This document shows positions 7,965 through 15,189 of a stretch of 64,000 nucleotides of DNA, piece by piece. The DNA is from Segniliparus sp051660745 (GTDB lineage Bacteria; Actinomycetota; Actinomycetes; Mycobacteriales; Mycobacteriaceae), in NCBI RefSeq assembly GCF_051660745.1, contig NZ_JBOFQF010000038.1, forward strand, positions 62,001 to 126,000, read 5' to 3'. The notes beneath the pieces were generated by a model. It did no database searches. It worked only from the letters and a program-made list of their open reading frames with translations, and was not told the DNA's origin. The position numbers were made by a program, and so were the translations under genes. The stretch's first letter is position 1, and every line of letters begins with the position of its first letter.

Positions 7965-8258
7965 ATGCCTGATCGGTACGTGGCCGACCTCGATCAGATG
8001 GACTCGACAGTCTCGCGCATGGAAGCGTTCGAGAACCAAGTCCAAAGCTGGCTCGATGAGATCGACCACGAGATAGCGAAACTGCATCTCACCTGGTCAG
8101 GTGATGCGGCCAGCGCGCAAAAGGCCGATCACGACCGCTGGACGAAAGACATGCAGGACGCGAAGGCCGCGCTTGAATCGCTCAAAACAGTGATGCGTCA
8201 AGCTCACACCAACTATCAGGGCGCGAACACGGCGAACACGGCAATGTGGGCAGGGTGA
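7965..8258 (+). CDS. WXG100 (EsxA/ESAT-6-like) protein
   Basis: This 97-aa protein shows the WXG100 hairpin pattern with WSG at residues 44-46 between two amphipathic helices. It lacks a clear YxxxD/E tail, so it probably relies on the upstream partner for export. The two genes are separated by 3 bases. The pair precedes a large toxin-type gene by 3 bases, so all three are expected to be made and exported together by the host's own ESX system. Confidence 0.85.
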   Translation: MPDRYVADLDQMDSTVSRMEAFENQVQSWLDEIDHEIAKLHLTWSGDAASAQKADHDRWTKDMQDAKAALESLKTVMRQAHTNYQGANTANTAMWAG

Positions 8259-8261
8259 ACG

Positions 8262-9632
8262 ATGGCGCGTAATGATGTGGAGTTTGCCGCGTACTCGCAG
8301 TCCTCAACGCATTTGCTCGATGTCAACACAGGGGCTCGCAACGCTATCAGCACGCTCGTGTCGAGCCTGCAAGGCTCATTGGGCGGCGCTGGCGGCACCG
8401 ACGAGGCCGGTCGGGAGTGGTCGCAGCATTTCGATGAGGCGATGCGTTCAGCGATGCAGGCGAGCGCGAATGTGGTCAACAACGCGGGGAACCGCTCGGA
8501 GCTTTTGCACGCGACTGGCCTGAACCATGTGAAGGCTGATGCCGAATCCACGATTGGCGGGGGCGATGCCAGTTACGCGCCCGTGCCGAGCGTGACGGAG
8601 TTCGCCGCGCCCTCAGTCCCCTCAGCGGACGGCGGGCCGAACAAAGCGCCGATGGGCGGCACGGCTGGCAAAATCTGGTCATGGATTGAAGACAAAGTGG
8701 GTTTCATCTGGCCCAACGGCGATCCTGACAAACTCCGATCCGTACAAGCCGCGTGCCAGCAAGCCGCGTCCGCGATAGACGGGGCACGCGGCGGAATCGA
8801 CAGCGCGAAGGGCCTGGTGTCGGCGCAATCAGCGCCAGAAGTGCCGAGCGTGATCAACAGGCTTGGCCAGGACGGCACCGATTTCTCGGACCTTACCAGC
8901 GGGCTAAGAGATTTGGGGGGCTCAGCCGGGGAGCACGCCACCAACATTGAGAACGCCCATAACGCCCTCATCAATGCGATAGAGGATTTCGCCATCGAGA
9001 CGGCGGCGTGGGAGGTCGGCGGCGCGATCCTCTCCGTCTTCACCGCAGGCATAGCCGAAGTTGCCGCGAACGCCGCAGTGGTCGCACGCCTCGCGAGCCT
9101 GATCAGCAAGCTAAAGAGACTCTACGAAGCGTTCAAGAACGCAGTGAAGGCCGCGCTTGCTGCGGTTAAAGAAGTGGCCGGAAGACTTGGAACCAAGTTT
9201 GCTAAGCTTCTAGGCATCACAGGGCGAAACGGCGGCAAAGTTGCCGATGCCGAGGCAGAGCAAGCGCGTCTGGCAGCTCGGGCGAGGGATCTGCATAGCC
9301 GCCTGGTGAACGCCAAGACCGGCAAGCCGGATGTCAGGGCGCAAAACAGTCGGACCTCAGCGGCGATGAGCACCAAAGAAGGCAAAGACGTTCTCGCTGG
9401 TGGCGGTAGGGATCTAAACCCCGCGCAAAGAGCAGCAGCAGGACCGAATGACGTTGTAGCGATGCAACCAGGCGCGCACGCCGAAGTCACCGCGATCAAC
9501 GGGGCGCGTGACGCAGGATTAACCCCTTCGCAGATTGCCGTTTCACGTCCAATATGCGATAATTGCGGCACCGCCATTGAAGAGAGCGGCGGAACCGTAC
9601 TACCGGATAGAATGGGAGCGACCTGGCCATGA
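8262..9632 (+). CDS. ESX-type polymorphic toxin with C-terminal deaminase-like domain
   Basis: This 456-aa protein's first ~100 residues are helical and WXG/LXG-like. The middle (about 150-350) is an Ala-rich helical region with a hydrophobic stretch near 245-275. The last ~100 residues carry a cytidine-deaminase-fold signature: HAE at 406-408 (zinc ligand and catalytic Glu) and P-x-C-x-x-C at 430-435 (zinc ligands). That arrangement matches the YwqJ/bacterial-toxin deaminase clade, which edits nucleic acids in target cells. The WXG100 pair lies immediately upstream and a probable immunity gene overlaps downstream (ATGA), the classic toxin cassette order. Substrate (DNA or RNA) cannot be told. 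Confidence 0.8.
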   Translation: MARNDVEFAAYSQSSTHLLDVNTGARNAISTLVSSLQGSLGGAGGTDEAGREWSQHFDEAMRSAMQASANVVNNAGNRSELLHATGLNHVKADAESTIGGGDASYAPVPSVTEFAAPSVPSADGGPNKAPMGGTAGKIWSWIEDKVGFIWPNGDPDKLRSVQAACQQAASAIDGARGGIDSAKGLVSAQSAPEVPSVINRLGQDGTDFSDLTSGLRDLGGSAGEHATNIENAHNALINAIEDFAIETAAWEVGGAILSVFTAGIAEVAANAAVVARLASLISKLKRLYEAFKNAVKAALAAVKEVAGRLGTKFAKLLGITGRNGGKVADAEAEQARLAARARDLHSRLVNAKTGKPDVRAQNSRTSAAMSTKEGKDVLAGGGRDLNPAQRAAAGPNDVVAMQPGAHAEVTAINGARDAGLTPSQIAVSRPICDNCGTAIEESGGTVLPDRMGATWP

Positions 9633-10267
9633 GCGGCAGTTTCGACCTGCTGGACTATGGTTCACAGGTGTACGCGAAAGTTGACGCGCTTTCGACCGAG
9701 AAGCAGCTCCTCTTTGAGTCCGGGCTGAGTGAAGTTCTTTACACACTCCTTGCTTCCCTTTCGGAAGATGAAGATTCACAAAAGCTCGGTGCTTATCGGC
9801 AGGCGCTGAACATCATTCAGCAGGCCATTCGTGGTGAAGATCAATCCGAAACGGCAGCTCAGGCCCGCGATACTGTTGACTCGTTGATACCGGACGACGA
9901 TGCCCCTGGCTGGAAGTGGACTACTCCAATCTGGCAAAACGCCGGAATCAGCACTTACTACACACTCGGCGTGATCATCGGAGACGAAGAGCCCGGATTC
10001 CCCCTCTCTCATTTTGTCGAAGCCGCCGACTACATAGCTCAATCCACAAGCGGGCGCGAAGATCCCTTGCCGAGCATCGAGCAAGAGCCGATTGTGGTGC
10101 AGTCTCGGCAAATAGTCTCAGATATCATCGAAACCTTGGAAAACATGGATCTTACAGAAGATGCCATCACAGGGTTTTACAATCAGATTTCCGGCGATGG
10201 GAGATACTTGGCTTCAATCGCAGAGAACTTATACAATGATGCTCGATCCAGAGGCGTTAATATCTGA
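9629..10267 (+). CDS. Probable immunity protein for the deaminase toxin
   Basis: This 212-aa acidic, mostly helical protein has no signal peptide and no recognisable family. Its start codon overlaps the toxin stop (ATGA), and it is the first gene after the toxin, where cognate immunity proteins are placed. Acidic surface and cytosolic location fit binding of a basic nuclease- or deaminase-type toxin. The role is inferred from position and composition only. It overlaps the next gene by one base. Confidence 0.6.
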   Translation: MSGSFDLLDYGSQVYAKVDALSTEKQLLFESGLSEVLYTLLASLSEDEDSQKLGAYRQALNIIQQAIRGEDQSETAAQARDTVDSLIPDDDAPGWKWTTPIWQNAGISTYYTLGVIIGDEEPGFPLSHFVEAADYIAQSTSGREDPLPSIEQEPIVVQSRQIVSDIIETLENMDLTEDAITGFYNQISGDGRYLASIAENLYNDARSRGVNI

Positions 10268-10692
10268 TGACCAGACCTGATGCGCCCTTTGAAGACCGTT
10301 TAACGACTTGGGCCACGAAAGCTGAGCGTATTCAGGGACAGTTGAAGCAGATTCGCGGCAAAGGAACCGCCGTGAACGGTTACTTGGTTGTTGAGGCCGA
10401 TGTGGCGGGCAAGTTGTTGAACATCACGACCGATGCGCCAGTGACGGACCTGCATCACGAGAACTTGCAATCCGCGATCCTCCGGGCGTACCAGGCCGCG
10501 TGTGCCGACGCTCAGAAGCAAGCGAGCGTGGTCACCGCCGAGCTGTACGCCGATCCTGAGATTCGGGACGTGCTCAGGAAGATGAACCCGGATGCCGAAC
10601 TGCCGGGGGCGAAGCCCAGCGCGCCATCCCAACCAGACCCCCACGAAGATGGGTACGACGAGCCGCCGCAAACGTGGCTACAGCGGTTGTGA
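10267..10692 (+). CDS. YbaB/EbfC-like (EspL-type) protein
   Basis: This 141-aa protein has the YbaB-type layout. A helix is followed by beta strands reading GTAVNGYLVVEADVAGKLLNITTD, then two helices, and the C-terminal tail is Pro-rich and disordered. YbaB-like proteins recur beside ESX substrates in actinobacteria (EspL being the best known) and probably act as cytosolic chaperones or nucleoid-type factors. It is the last cargo gene, coupled to the immunity gene by a TGATG overlap. No toxin or enzyme motif is seen. Confidence 0.65.
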   Translation: MTRPDAPFEDRLTTWATKAERIQGQLKQIRGKGTAVNGYLVVEADVAGKLLNITTDAPVTDLHHENLQSAILRAYQAACADAQKQASVVTAELYADPEIRDVLRKMNPDAELPGAKPSAPSQPDPHEDGYDEPPQTWLQRL

Positions 10693-11000
10693 TGACGTTT
10701 AAGGGCCGGTAGGAACCTACACGACAAGCACGTTACGCCGTGTAGCACGGCACGACGCGCGCAACGGCACAAGTCGTATGAGCGGTCAGCATTGCCCCGT
10801 CTTCCAGCTCGACGGGACGGAGCGCGCCAGAGTTGCGCCGCTCACTATCAAGTAGCCTCGAACTCCCAACACTTACCCAACGAAAACAGCCCTTTGGAAC
10901 CCTCTCGGGCCAATCCGAACCAACGCTCACTATCGGCATAACGCCCAGTTGATAGGTGTTTTCAGTCGAGTTCCTACATGATCAAACGCCCCGAACCGCT
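10693..11000. other. Noncoding right end of the element
   Basis: No gene is supported here. A hairpin GCCGTG-TAG-CACGGC (10737-10751) may terminate the cargo operon. The element then runs into the right attachment repeat. Confidence 0.5.
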
Positions 11001-11041
11001 TAATGAATAGGTCAGCGGTTCGATTCCGCTAAGCGGCTCCA
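11001..11041 (+). repeat. attR: right 41-bp attachment repeat
   Basis: This is an exact copy of 307-347, lacking the 5' half of the tRNA, so it is not itself a tRNA gene. It marks the right edge of the element. Confidence 0.92.
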
Positions 11042-11545
11042 CGAAAAGCCTGGTCAAAGGCTATGATTCAAGATCACAAAACATCCCGGTTGGCAGCCGT
11101 GGACACATTTTGGACACGGCTTGCGTCCACGACTGCCCCGTTTCTGGGGCCGAGTTCGCTGTGTACGAGCGGGCGCCGTCTCGGTGTGTTTCGGGATTTT
11201 AGCCGCGGGGGCGGGGTCGATGAGAAGGTCCCGTCTGTGAGCGGCTACGAGCGCGCTGCCGGAACGCGAGTCGCAAGGGAGGGTGGACGGCGCTGCGATC
11301 GTTCGAAGAGGTCGGCCCAGCGCAGAGTGCAGCGAGGGCTGTGTCGGCCCTGGGCCGAGCATGGATGTCGGCGAGACGGCTTGACCGCAGAAAACCAGAA
11401 GATTTCCGAACGAGCCGGCAGAAAACAAGAATTCCCGCCCCGATGATGGGGCGGGAATTCTTGTTTTCCGCCGGCTCGTGGCCAATTGCCGGGTCGGTCC
11501 AGGAGATGCCTTCCCTGGCCGAAGCCGGTCCATGCCACGTTTGGG
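11042..11545. other. Noncoding stretch with a long inverted repeat
   Basis: No gene is supported. The main feature is an inverted repeat at 11411-11478, entered separately. A smaller one (CGTGGAC/GTCCACG, 11098-11131) lies near the attR. Confidence 0.5.
11411..11478. repeat. 31-bp inverted repeat (long hairpin)
   Basis: The 31-base arms match at 30 positions and surround a 6-base centre (GATGAT). Each arm contains GAATTC. The palindrome is far longer than a normal terminator and has no T-run. It stands about 70 bases downstream of the stop of the leftward coiled-coil gene, so it may still terminate that transcript. It could also be the relic of a mobile-element end. Confidence 0.7.
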
Positions 11546-11974
11546 TCAGACGGCTATTGCGTCCGCGTGCGCTCGTGCTGCTACGGCGTCGAGCACGGCG
11601 GAGTATGCCTCGTCGATGGCCGCAAGCGCGAACGCGATGGCGTCAATCGAGTATGTCTCTGCCTGTTCGGCGTTCTTTTCCGCCTCGTGCGCCTCGTGCG
11701 CCTCTTTCTTCGACTCGATGTTGGCTTTGGTTTTTGCCACATGGGCATGCCACTTCACGCGGGCTTCTTCCCAGGCCGCGTTCGCCGCGTTCTCTGCCGA
11801 CTCGGCCTTCTTGGCAAGCTCGGCCGCCGTTGCCTCAGCCTTCTTGTGCGCTTCGGCCACGTCGGCCTGCAGCTCATCGCCCTTCTTCTTGACGGAAGAT
11901 TCCAGCTGATCAGAAATGCTCTTAGCCTTCTCGCCGATCGTATCGAAACGAGCTTTCAGGTTATCTTGAGACAT
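11546..11974 (-). CDS. Ala/Lys/Glu-rich coiled-coil protein
   Basis: This 142-aa, highly charged helical protein has long heptad-like runs of Ala, Lys and Glu from about residue 15 to 115, followed by a more hydrophobic Ala-rich tail. It resembles apolipoprotein- or LEA-like helical proteins, but no family can be named. There is no signal peptide. GGAG stands before the ATG. It lies alone between two tRNA-derived repeats, and its upstream region holds an AT-rich inverted repeat (12019-12062). Function is unknown; stress or nucleoid association is a guess. Confidence 0.6.
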   Translation of the reverse strand: MSQDNLKARFDTIGEKAKSISDQLESSVKKKGDELQADVAEAHKKAEATAAELAKKAESAENAANAAWEEARVKWHAHVAKTKANIESKKEAHEAHEAEKNAEQAETYSIDAIAFALAAIDEAYSAVLDAVAARAHADAIAV

Positions 11975-12018
11975 AGGAACTCCATATTTCCTTGAGGATA
12001 AAGATAAATTATTTGGGA

Positions 12019-12062
12019 GTTGTATTTAGTAATTTTCCAATGGGAAAATCACCAAATACAAC
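12019..12062. repeat. AT-rich inverted repeat upstream of the coiled-coil gene
   Basis: About 20-base arms pair at 18 or more positions and begin 45 bases before the coiled-coil start codon. It stands out as AT-rich in a GC-rich region. It may be an operator, a 5' leader hairpin, or a remnant of mobile DNA. Confidence 0.55.
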
Positions 12063-12561
12063 CTTTGTGGGGAGTGGGGGTATTGTCAACAGTTCGCCAC
12101 AAATGGATTATTGCGATTTTGATTATTGTGGACTATTGCAATTCTTCTTCTCGGAGTGTTATGAGACGGGATCTCGACGGGGTATCGCCATCGAGGATGC
12201 TGCGATGTTGGCTTTACGCTGCGGATTCTCCACGCGGGTGGCGTCGGCTGCCGACGGCTGGCGATGACTCCTGCGCCTGAGTTGTGCCGGGCGTCGGGAG
12301 ATTCCGGCGGATCGGGCGGCTGGAAAATTTCCAGCCCGGCAGATGTCGGGCTCCCGCCCCGGACGAGCTGGCGTTCACGAGCGGGACGGGCACGCGCATG
12401 CGCGGCTGGAGTGGGTTAGTTGATGACGGCTTCGTGGACACGTTCGGACACAGGAGTAGGACGCGCCCGTTGCTGGCGGAGGGCGGAAAAATAGTGCTCG
12501 AACACGGAATCCGGGCAAAAGCCCGGGTGGGGGCGGGCGGGTGTTCGCCCAGGTTTTTACC
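12063..12561. other. Noncoding stretch before the second tRNA fragment
   Basis: No gene is supported. A near-perfect palindrome with 9-base arms (GGCTGGAAA/TTTCCAGCC) is at 12318-12336. Base composition changes from AT-rich to GC-rich across this stretch, consistent with an old junction. Confidence 0.4.
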
Positions 12562-12606
12562 CTCGTGATGAAGAGGCCGGCGGTTCGATTCCGCTCAGCG
12601 GCCCCA
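12562..12606 (+). pseudogene. 3' half of a tRNA-Thr gene (orphan att fragment)
   Basis: The sequence runs from an anticodon loop (CTCGTGA, CGT) through a variable loop, T-arm (TTCGATT) and acceptor strand to CCA, with no D-arm or 5' acceptor strand upstream. It matches the 41-bp att repeat at 35 of 41 positions, so it is a divergent relative rather than a copy. Such half-tRNAs are left by integrases that recombine in the anticodon loop. It is probably the outer boundary of an older element or the displaced original 3' end. Confidence 0.7.
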
Positions 12607-12636
12607 CGAGACACGGCGCAGGTCGGAACACGTTGA

Positions 12637-13740
12637 TCAGGCGGGGCCCGCGTCTTGTCGGCGCGGCTGGCGCAGCCGCTGCATCTCATGCTCGACGTCG
12701 GCGGCGAAGGCGTCGACGTCCTCCGGAGTCGTGTCGAACGAGCACATCCACCGGACCTCCCCGGCGCTGTGGTCCCAGTCGTAGAACGAATGGCGCTGCC
12801 GAAGCCCTTCTGCCGCCGGGCGGGGGAGCACGGCGAAGACGGCGTTCGCCTGCACGGGACGCGCGACGCGCACCCCGTCGATCCCGGCGACTTGTGCGGC
12901 CAGGCGGCGCGCCATGGCGTTGGCCTGCTGAGCGCCGCGCAGCCAGAGGCCGTCTGCGAGGAGCGCTTCGAACTGCACCGAGACGAACCGCATCTTCGAG
13001 GCGAGCTGCGCGGTCATCTTGCGAAGATATCCGAGGTCGTGGACGGCTTCCGGGTTGAGCACGACGATTGCCTCGCCGAAAAGGAGCCCGTTCTTCGTGC
13101 CGCCGAACGACACGACGTCGACCCCAACGTCTGTGGTGATCGCCCGGAGCGGGACGTCGAGCGAGGCCGCGGCGTTGGCGAGGCGTGATCCGTCGAGGTG
13201 GACGAGCATGCCGAGGCGGTGGGCGCGCTCGCAGACCACGGCGATCTCGTCGGGGGTGTAGACGGTGCCGAGCTCGGTGCTCTGGGTGATCGACACCGCC
13301 GAGGGCTGCGCGTGGTGCACGCCGTCGAAGTTGTGCAGATGCGTGTCGACCAGCTCGGGGGTGAGTTTGCCGTCCGGAGTCGGGGTGGCGAGGATCTTGG
13401 CCCCGGCGAGCTTCTCGGGGGCGCCGCACTCGTCGCCGTTGATGTGGGCGGTGCCCGCCGCGATCACCGCGCCCCACCGGGGCACGACCGCCTCGAGCGC
13501 CACGACGTTCGCGCCAGTGCCGTTGAACACGGGGAAAGCTGCGGCGCGCGGGCCGAAATGCTCACGGAACACTTCCTGCAGCCGCTCGGTGTACACGTCG
13601 TCGCCGTACGCGGGCTGGTGTCCGCCGTTGGCGGTCGCCAGGGCCGCCAACACCTGCGGGTGCGCGCCCGCCCAGTTGTCGCTCGCGAAACTCTTCTGGG
13701 AGGGGTCGTGGCGGCGGGCCACTCCGTCCGGCTTCTGCAT
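12637..13740 (-). CDS. Low-specificity threonine aldolase (beta-eliminating lyase family)
   Basis: This 367-aa PLP enzyme, expected to be cytosolic, splits L-threonine or allo-threonine to glycine and acetaldehyde. It opens with SFASDNWAGAHPQVL, where the family has its conserved Asp-Asn segment. It carries the aspartate region VHLDGSRLANA and the PLP lysine in FGGTKNGLLFGEA, typical of the family and close to its normal length of about 350 residues. It follows the MarR gene with 11 bases between, so the two probably form an operon. The start at 13740 is the only ATG between the MarR stop and the conserved region. Confidence 0.88.
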   Translation of the reverse strand: MQKPDGVARRHDPSQKSFASDNWAGAHPQVLAALATANGGHQPAYGDDVYTERLQEVFREHFGPRAAAFPVFNGTGANVVALEAVVPRWGAVIAAGTAHINGDECGAPEKLAGAKILATPTPDGKLTPELVDTHLHNFDGVHHAQPSAVSITQSTELGTVYTPDEIAVVCERAHRLGMLVHLDGSRLANAAASLDVPLRAITTDVGVDVVSFGGTKNGLLFGEAIVVLNPEAVHDLGYLRKMTAQLASKMRFVSVQFEALLADGLWLRGAQQANAMARRLAAQVAGIDGVRVARPVQANAVFAVLPRPAAEGLRQRHSFYDWDHSAGEVRWMCSFDTTPEDVDAFAADVEHEMQRLRQPRRQDAGPA

Positions 13741-13751
13741 AGGAGGCTCGG

Positions 13752-14261
13752 TCAGCAGAGCTCTTCGTCGGGGAAGGACTTCAGCACCGCGGACTCCAGC
13801 GTGCGCAGCCAGCGCACGATCTGCACCTGCTCCTCGGTGCTGAGCACCGCGAGCGCTTCCGAGACGGTCTGCACGCGCGCCGACGCGGCGCCGACGACGT
13901 ACTCGCGCCCCGCCGGGGTCACCGACAGCAAGGTGGCGCGGCCGTCGGCCGGATCGGGTTCGCGCTGCACCAGCTCGGACTGCTCCAAGATCGTGACGAC
14001 CCGGGACATGGTCGGGGCGGTGACTCGTTCGCGGTTGGCGAGGTCGCCGAGGCGCAACGGCCCGTGCTGGGCGATGACGAACAACGCGGAGAGCCCGCTG
14101 GCGGTGAGCGGGGTCATCTCTCCGGCCCGACGCATGCCGCGCAGGATGCGCAAGAGCAAGTAGTACACGTCGGCGGCGGCTCCGAGCCCCGCCTGGTCGA
14201 ACACGGCTTTCGTCTCGGCGGCAAGTCCGGATTGCGATTCGACTCCGCGCTCTGCGCTCAT
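13752..14261 (-). CDS. MarR-family transcriptional regulator
   Basis: This 169-aa protein has a winged helix: LGDLANRERVTAPTMSRVVTIL as recognition region, then the wing REPDPADGRATLLSVTPAGRE, the most diagnostic MarR stretch. The flanking helices form the dimer. The ATG is preceded by AGGAAAG. It is co-directional with the threonine aldolase gene, and a candidate operator GATTG-N11-CAATC lies 46 bases upstream, so autoregulation and control of the aldolase are likely. The ligand is not known. Confidence 0.9.
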   Translation of the reverse strand: MSAERGVESQSGLAAETKAVFDQAGLGAAADVYYLLLRILRGMRRAGEMTPLTASGLSALFVIAQHGPLRLGDLANRERVTAPTMSRVVTILEQSELVQREPDPADGRATLLSVTPAGREYVVGAASARVQTVSEALAVLSTEEQVQIVRWLRTLESAVLKSFPDEELC

Positions 14262-14306
14262 GTTCTTTCCTGTGCTCTGGGCTGAATTGGGGGGTAGTGT
14301 ATCGCA

Positions 14307-14327
14307 GATTGTTGCAATGTGGCAATC
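14307..14327. promoter_or_regulatory. Candidate MarR operator
   Basis: GATTG-N11-CAATC, with a central TTGCAA, lies between the MarR gene and the divergent gene at 14401. The symmetry and position fit a dimeric winged-helix repressor. Binding is inferred. Confidence 0.45.
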
Positions 14328-14400
14328 AACTATGGCGGAAATCGTCGCGCGTGTTCTCGTGCGGTTGCCGAACCGTCCGGAGACCAGCCACACTAGAGCG

Positions 14401-15189
14401 ATGGGACCCACGCGCGCCCGGCGCTTCTTTTCGACACTCGCGGCTTCGCCAGACGCCGCGCGGGTCGTGAACGCGGTGGCGTACGGGGCGGCGCTCGGAT
14501 TCCAGCTCTACTACGTCAAGAGCATGGTCGAGAACCCCGCGAAAGCGCGGACCATGGCGATGCGCCGCGCGGGAACGGTCACGGCGGCGGTCGAGGGCGG
14601 GTTGTACGACGCCGCGCTCGACCAGTTCGGCGACGACTTCCTCGCCGCGCAAGAGGCGTACCGCCGCAAAGGGCTGATCCTGGACGACCTGCTCGTCTCG
14701 GAGCCCCGGCCGCAACGGGCGCCCGTCCGCCGGAGGCTCCGCTGCCAGGCCGCGACGGCGCTGCGGGCCGCGTTGCCGAGGCGGAGACAGGACGGCGACG
14801 AGCGGCGCAGGGCCAAGGCGGTGACTGTCCGTTCGGCGCAAGCGTTGCGCAGCTCTATCCTCGGACCTGCGCCGATGATCCTGTCCGCGTACACGGGGCC
14901 GCATGATTACCGGGCGTTGTGGACTCCGGAGGACCGCAGGGTCGAGCATCAGCTGCTCATCGCGTTGGAGGAGTTGTCCGGGGCCTCGTTGCCAGGGCTC
15001 ACCGAGGCGAACCTGCGGCCTTTCACGGACCCGGAGACCGGGCTCCTGCTGCCATGGGACGAGGTCGTGGCGGGCGCAGGGGCCTTGGACGTGGACCAGG
15101 CCGTGGTCGAGTACCTTCTCGACTCCCGCTACGGCGACGCGGTGCTGGCGGGCGCGAAGGCGTTCAACGAGGCGAGATCCGCGCGTTAA
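14401..15189 (+). CDS. Hypothetical actinobacterial protein
   Basis: This 262-aa protein is of unrecognised family. It begins with a basic segment and a short hydrophobic stretch (VVNAVAYGAALGFQLYYV), then an Arg-rich middle (about 90-145). A C-terminal half contains YTGPHDYRALWTPEDRRVEHQLLIALEEL and acidic, globular sequence. The ATG at 14401 is preferred because residues before it are not protein-like. It is divergent from the MarR gene and its stop overlaps the convergent gene by a few bases. Function is unknown. Confidence 0.6.
   Translation: MGPTRARRFFSTLAASPDAARVVNAVAYGAALGFQLYYVKSMVENPAKARTMAMRRAGTVTAAVEGGLYDAALDQFGDDFLAAQEAYRRKGLILDDLLVSEPRPQRAPVRRRLRCQAATALRAALPRRRQDGDERRRAKAVTVRSAQALRSSILGPAPMILSAYTGPHDYRALWTPEDRRVEHQLLIALEELSGASLPGLTEANLRPFTDPETGLLLPWDEVVAGAGALDVDQAVVEYLLDSRYGDAVLAGAKAFNEARSAR

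Larger units (their letters stand above)
307..11041. mobile_element. Integrative element in tRNA-Thr carrying an ESX-type toxin cassette
   Basis: The element is bounded by exact 41-bp direct repeats, the 3' half of tRNA-Thr from the anticodon loop to CCA. The integrase gene is adjacent to the left repeat and reads toward it. Contents in order are integrase, excisionase-like HTH, Prim-Pol primase, D5 helicase, origin-like iteron region, HTH regulator, exported proteins, a WXG100 pair, a deaminase-type toxin, its probable immunity protein and a YbaB-like protein. It has replication genes but no visible capsid, terminase, relaxase or FtsK-type transfer gene. It therefore resembles an integrating plasmid or phage satellite more than a phage. 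The DNA is less GC-rich than its neighbours. Confidence 0.9.

Noticed and set aside
413..11000. Intact prophage
   Set aside because: No structural, packaging or lysis gene can be found between the att repeats.
11001..11041. Second full tRNA-Thr gene at the right end of the element
   Set aside because: Only the 3' half is present; no D-arm or 5' acceptor strand lies upstream.
12375..12689. 104-aa minus-strand frame crossing the tRNA fragment
   Set aside because: It runs through the tRNA-derived repeat and the end of the aldolase gene and has no conserved sequence.
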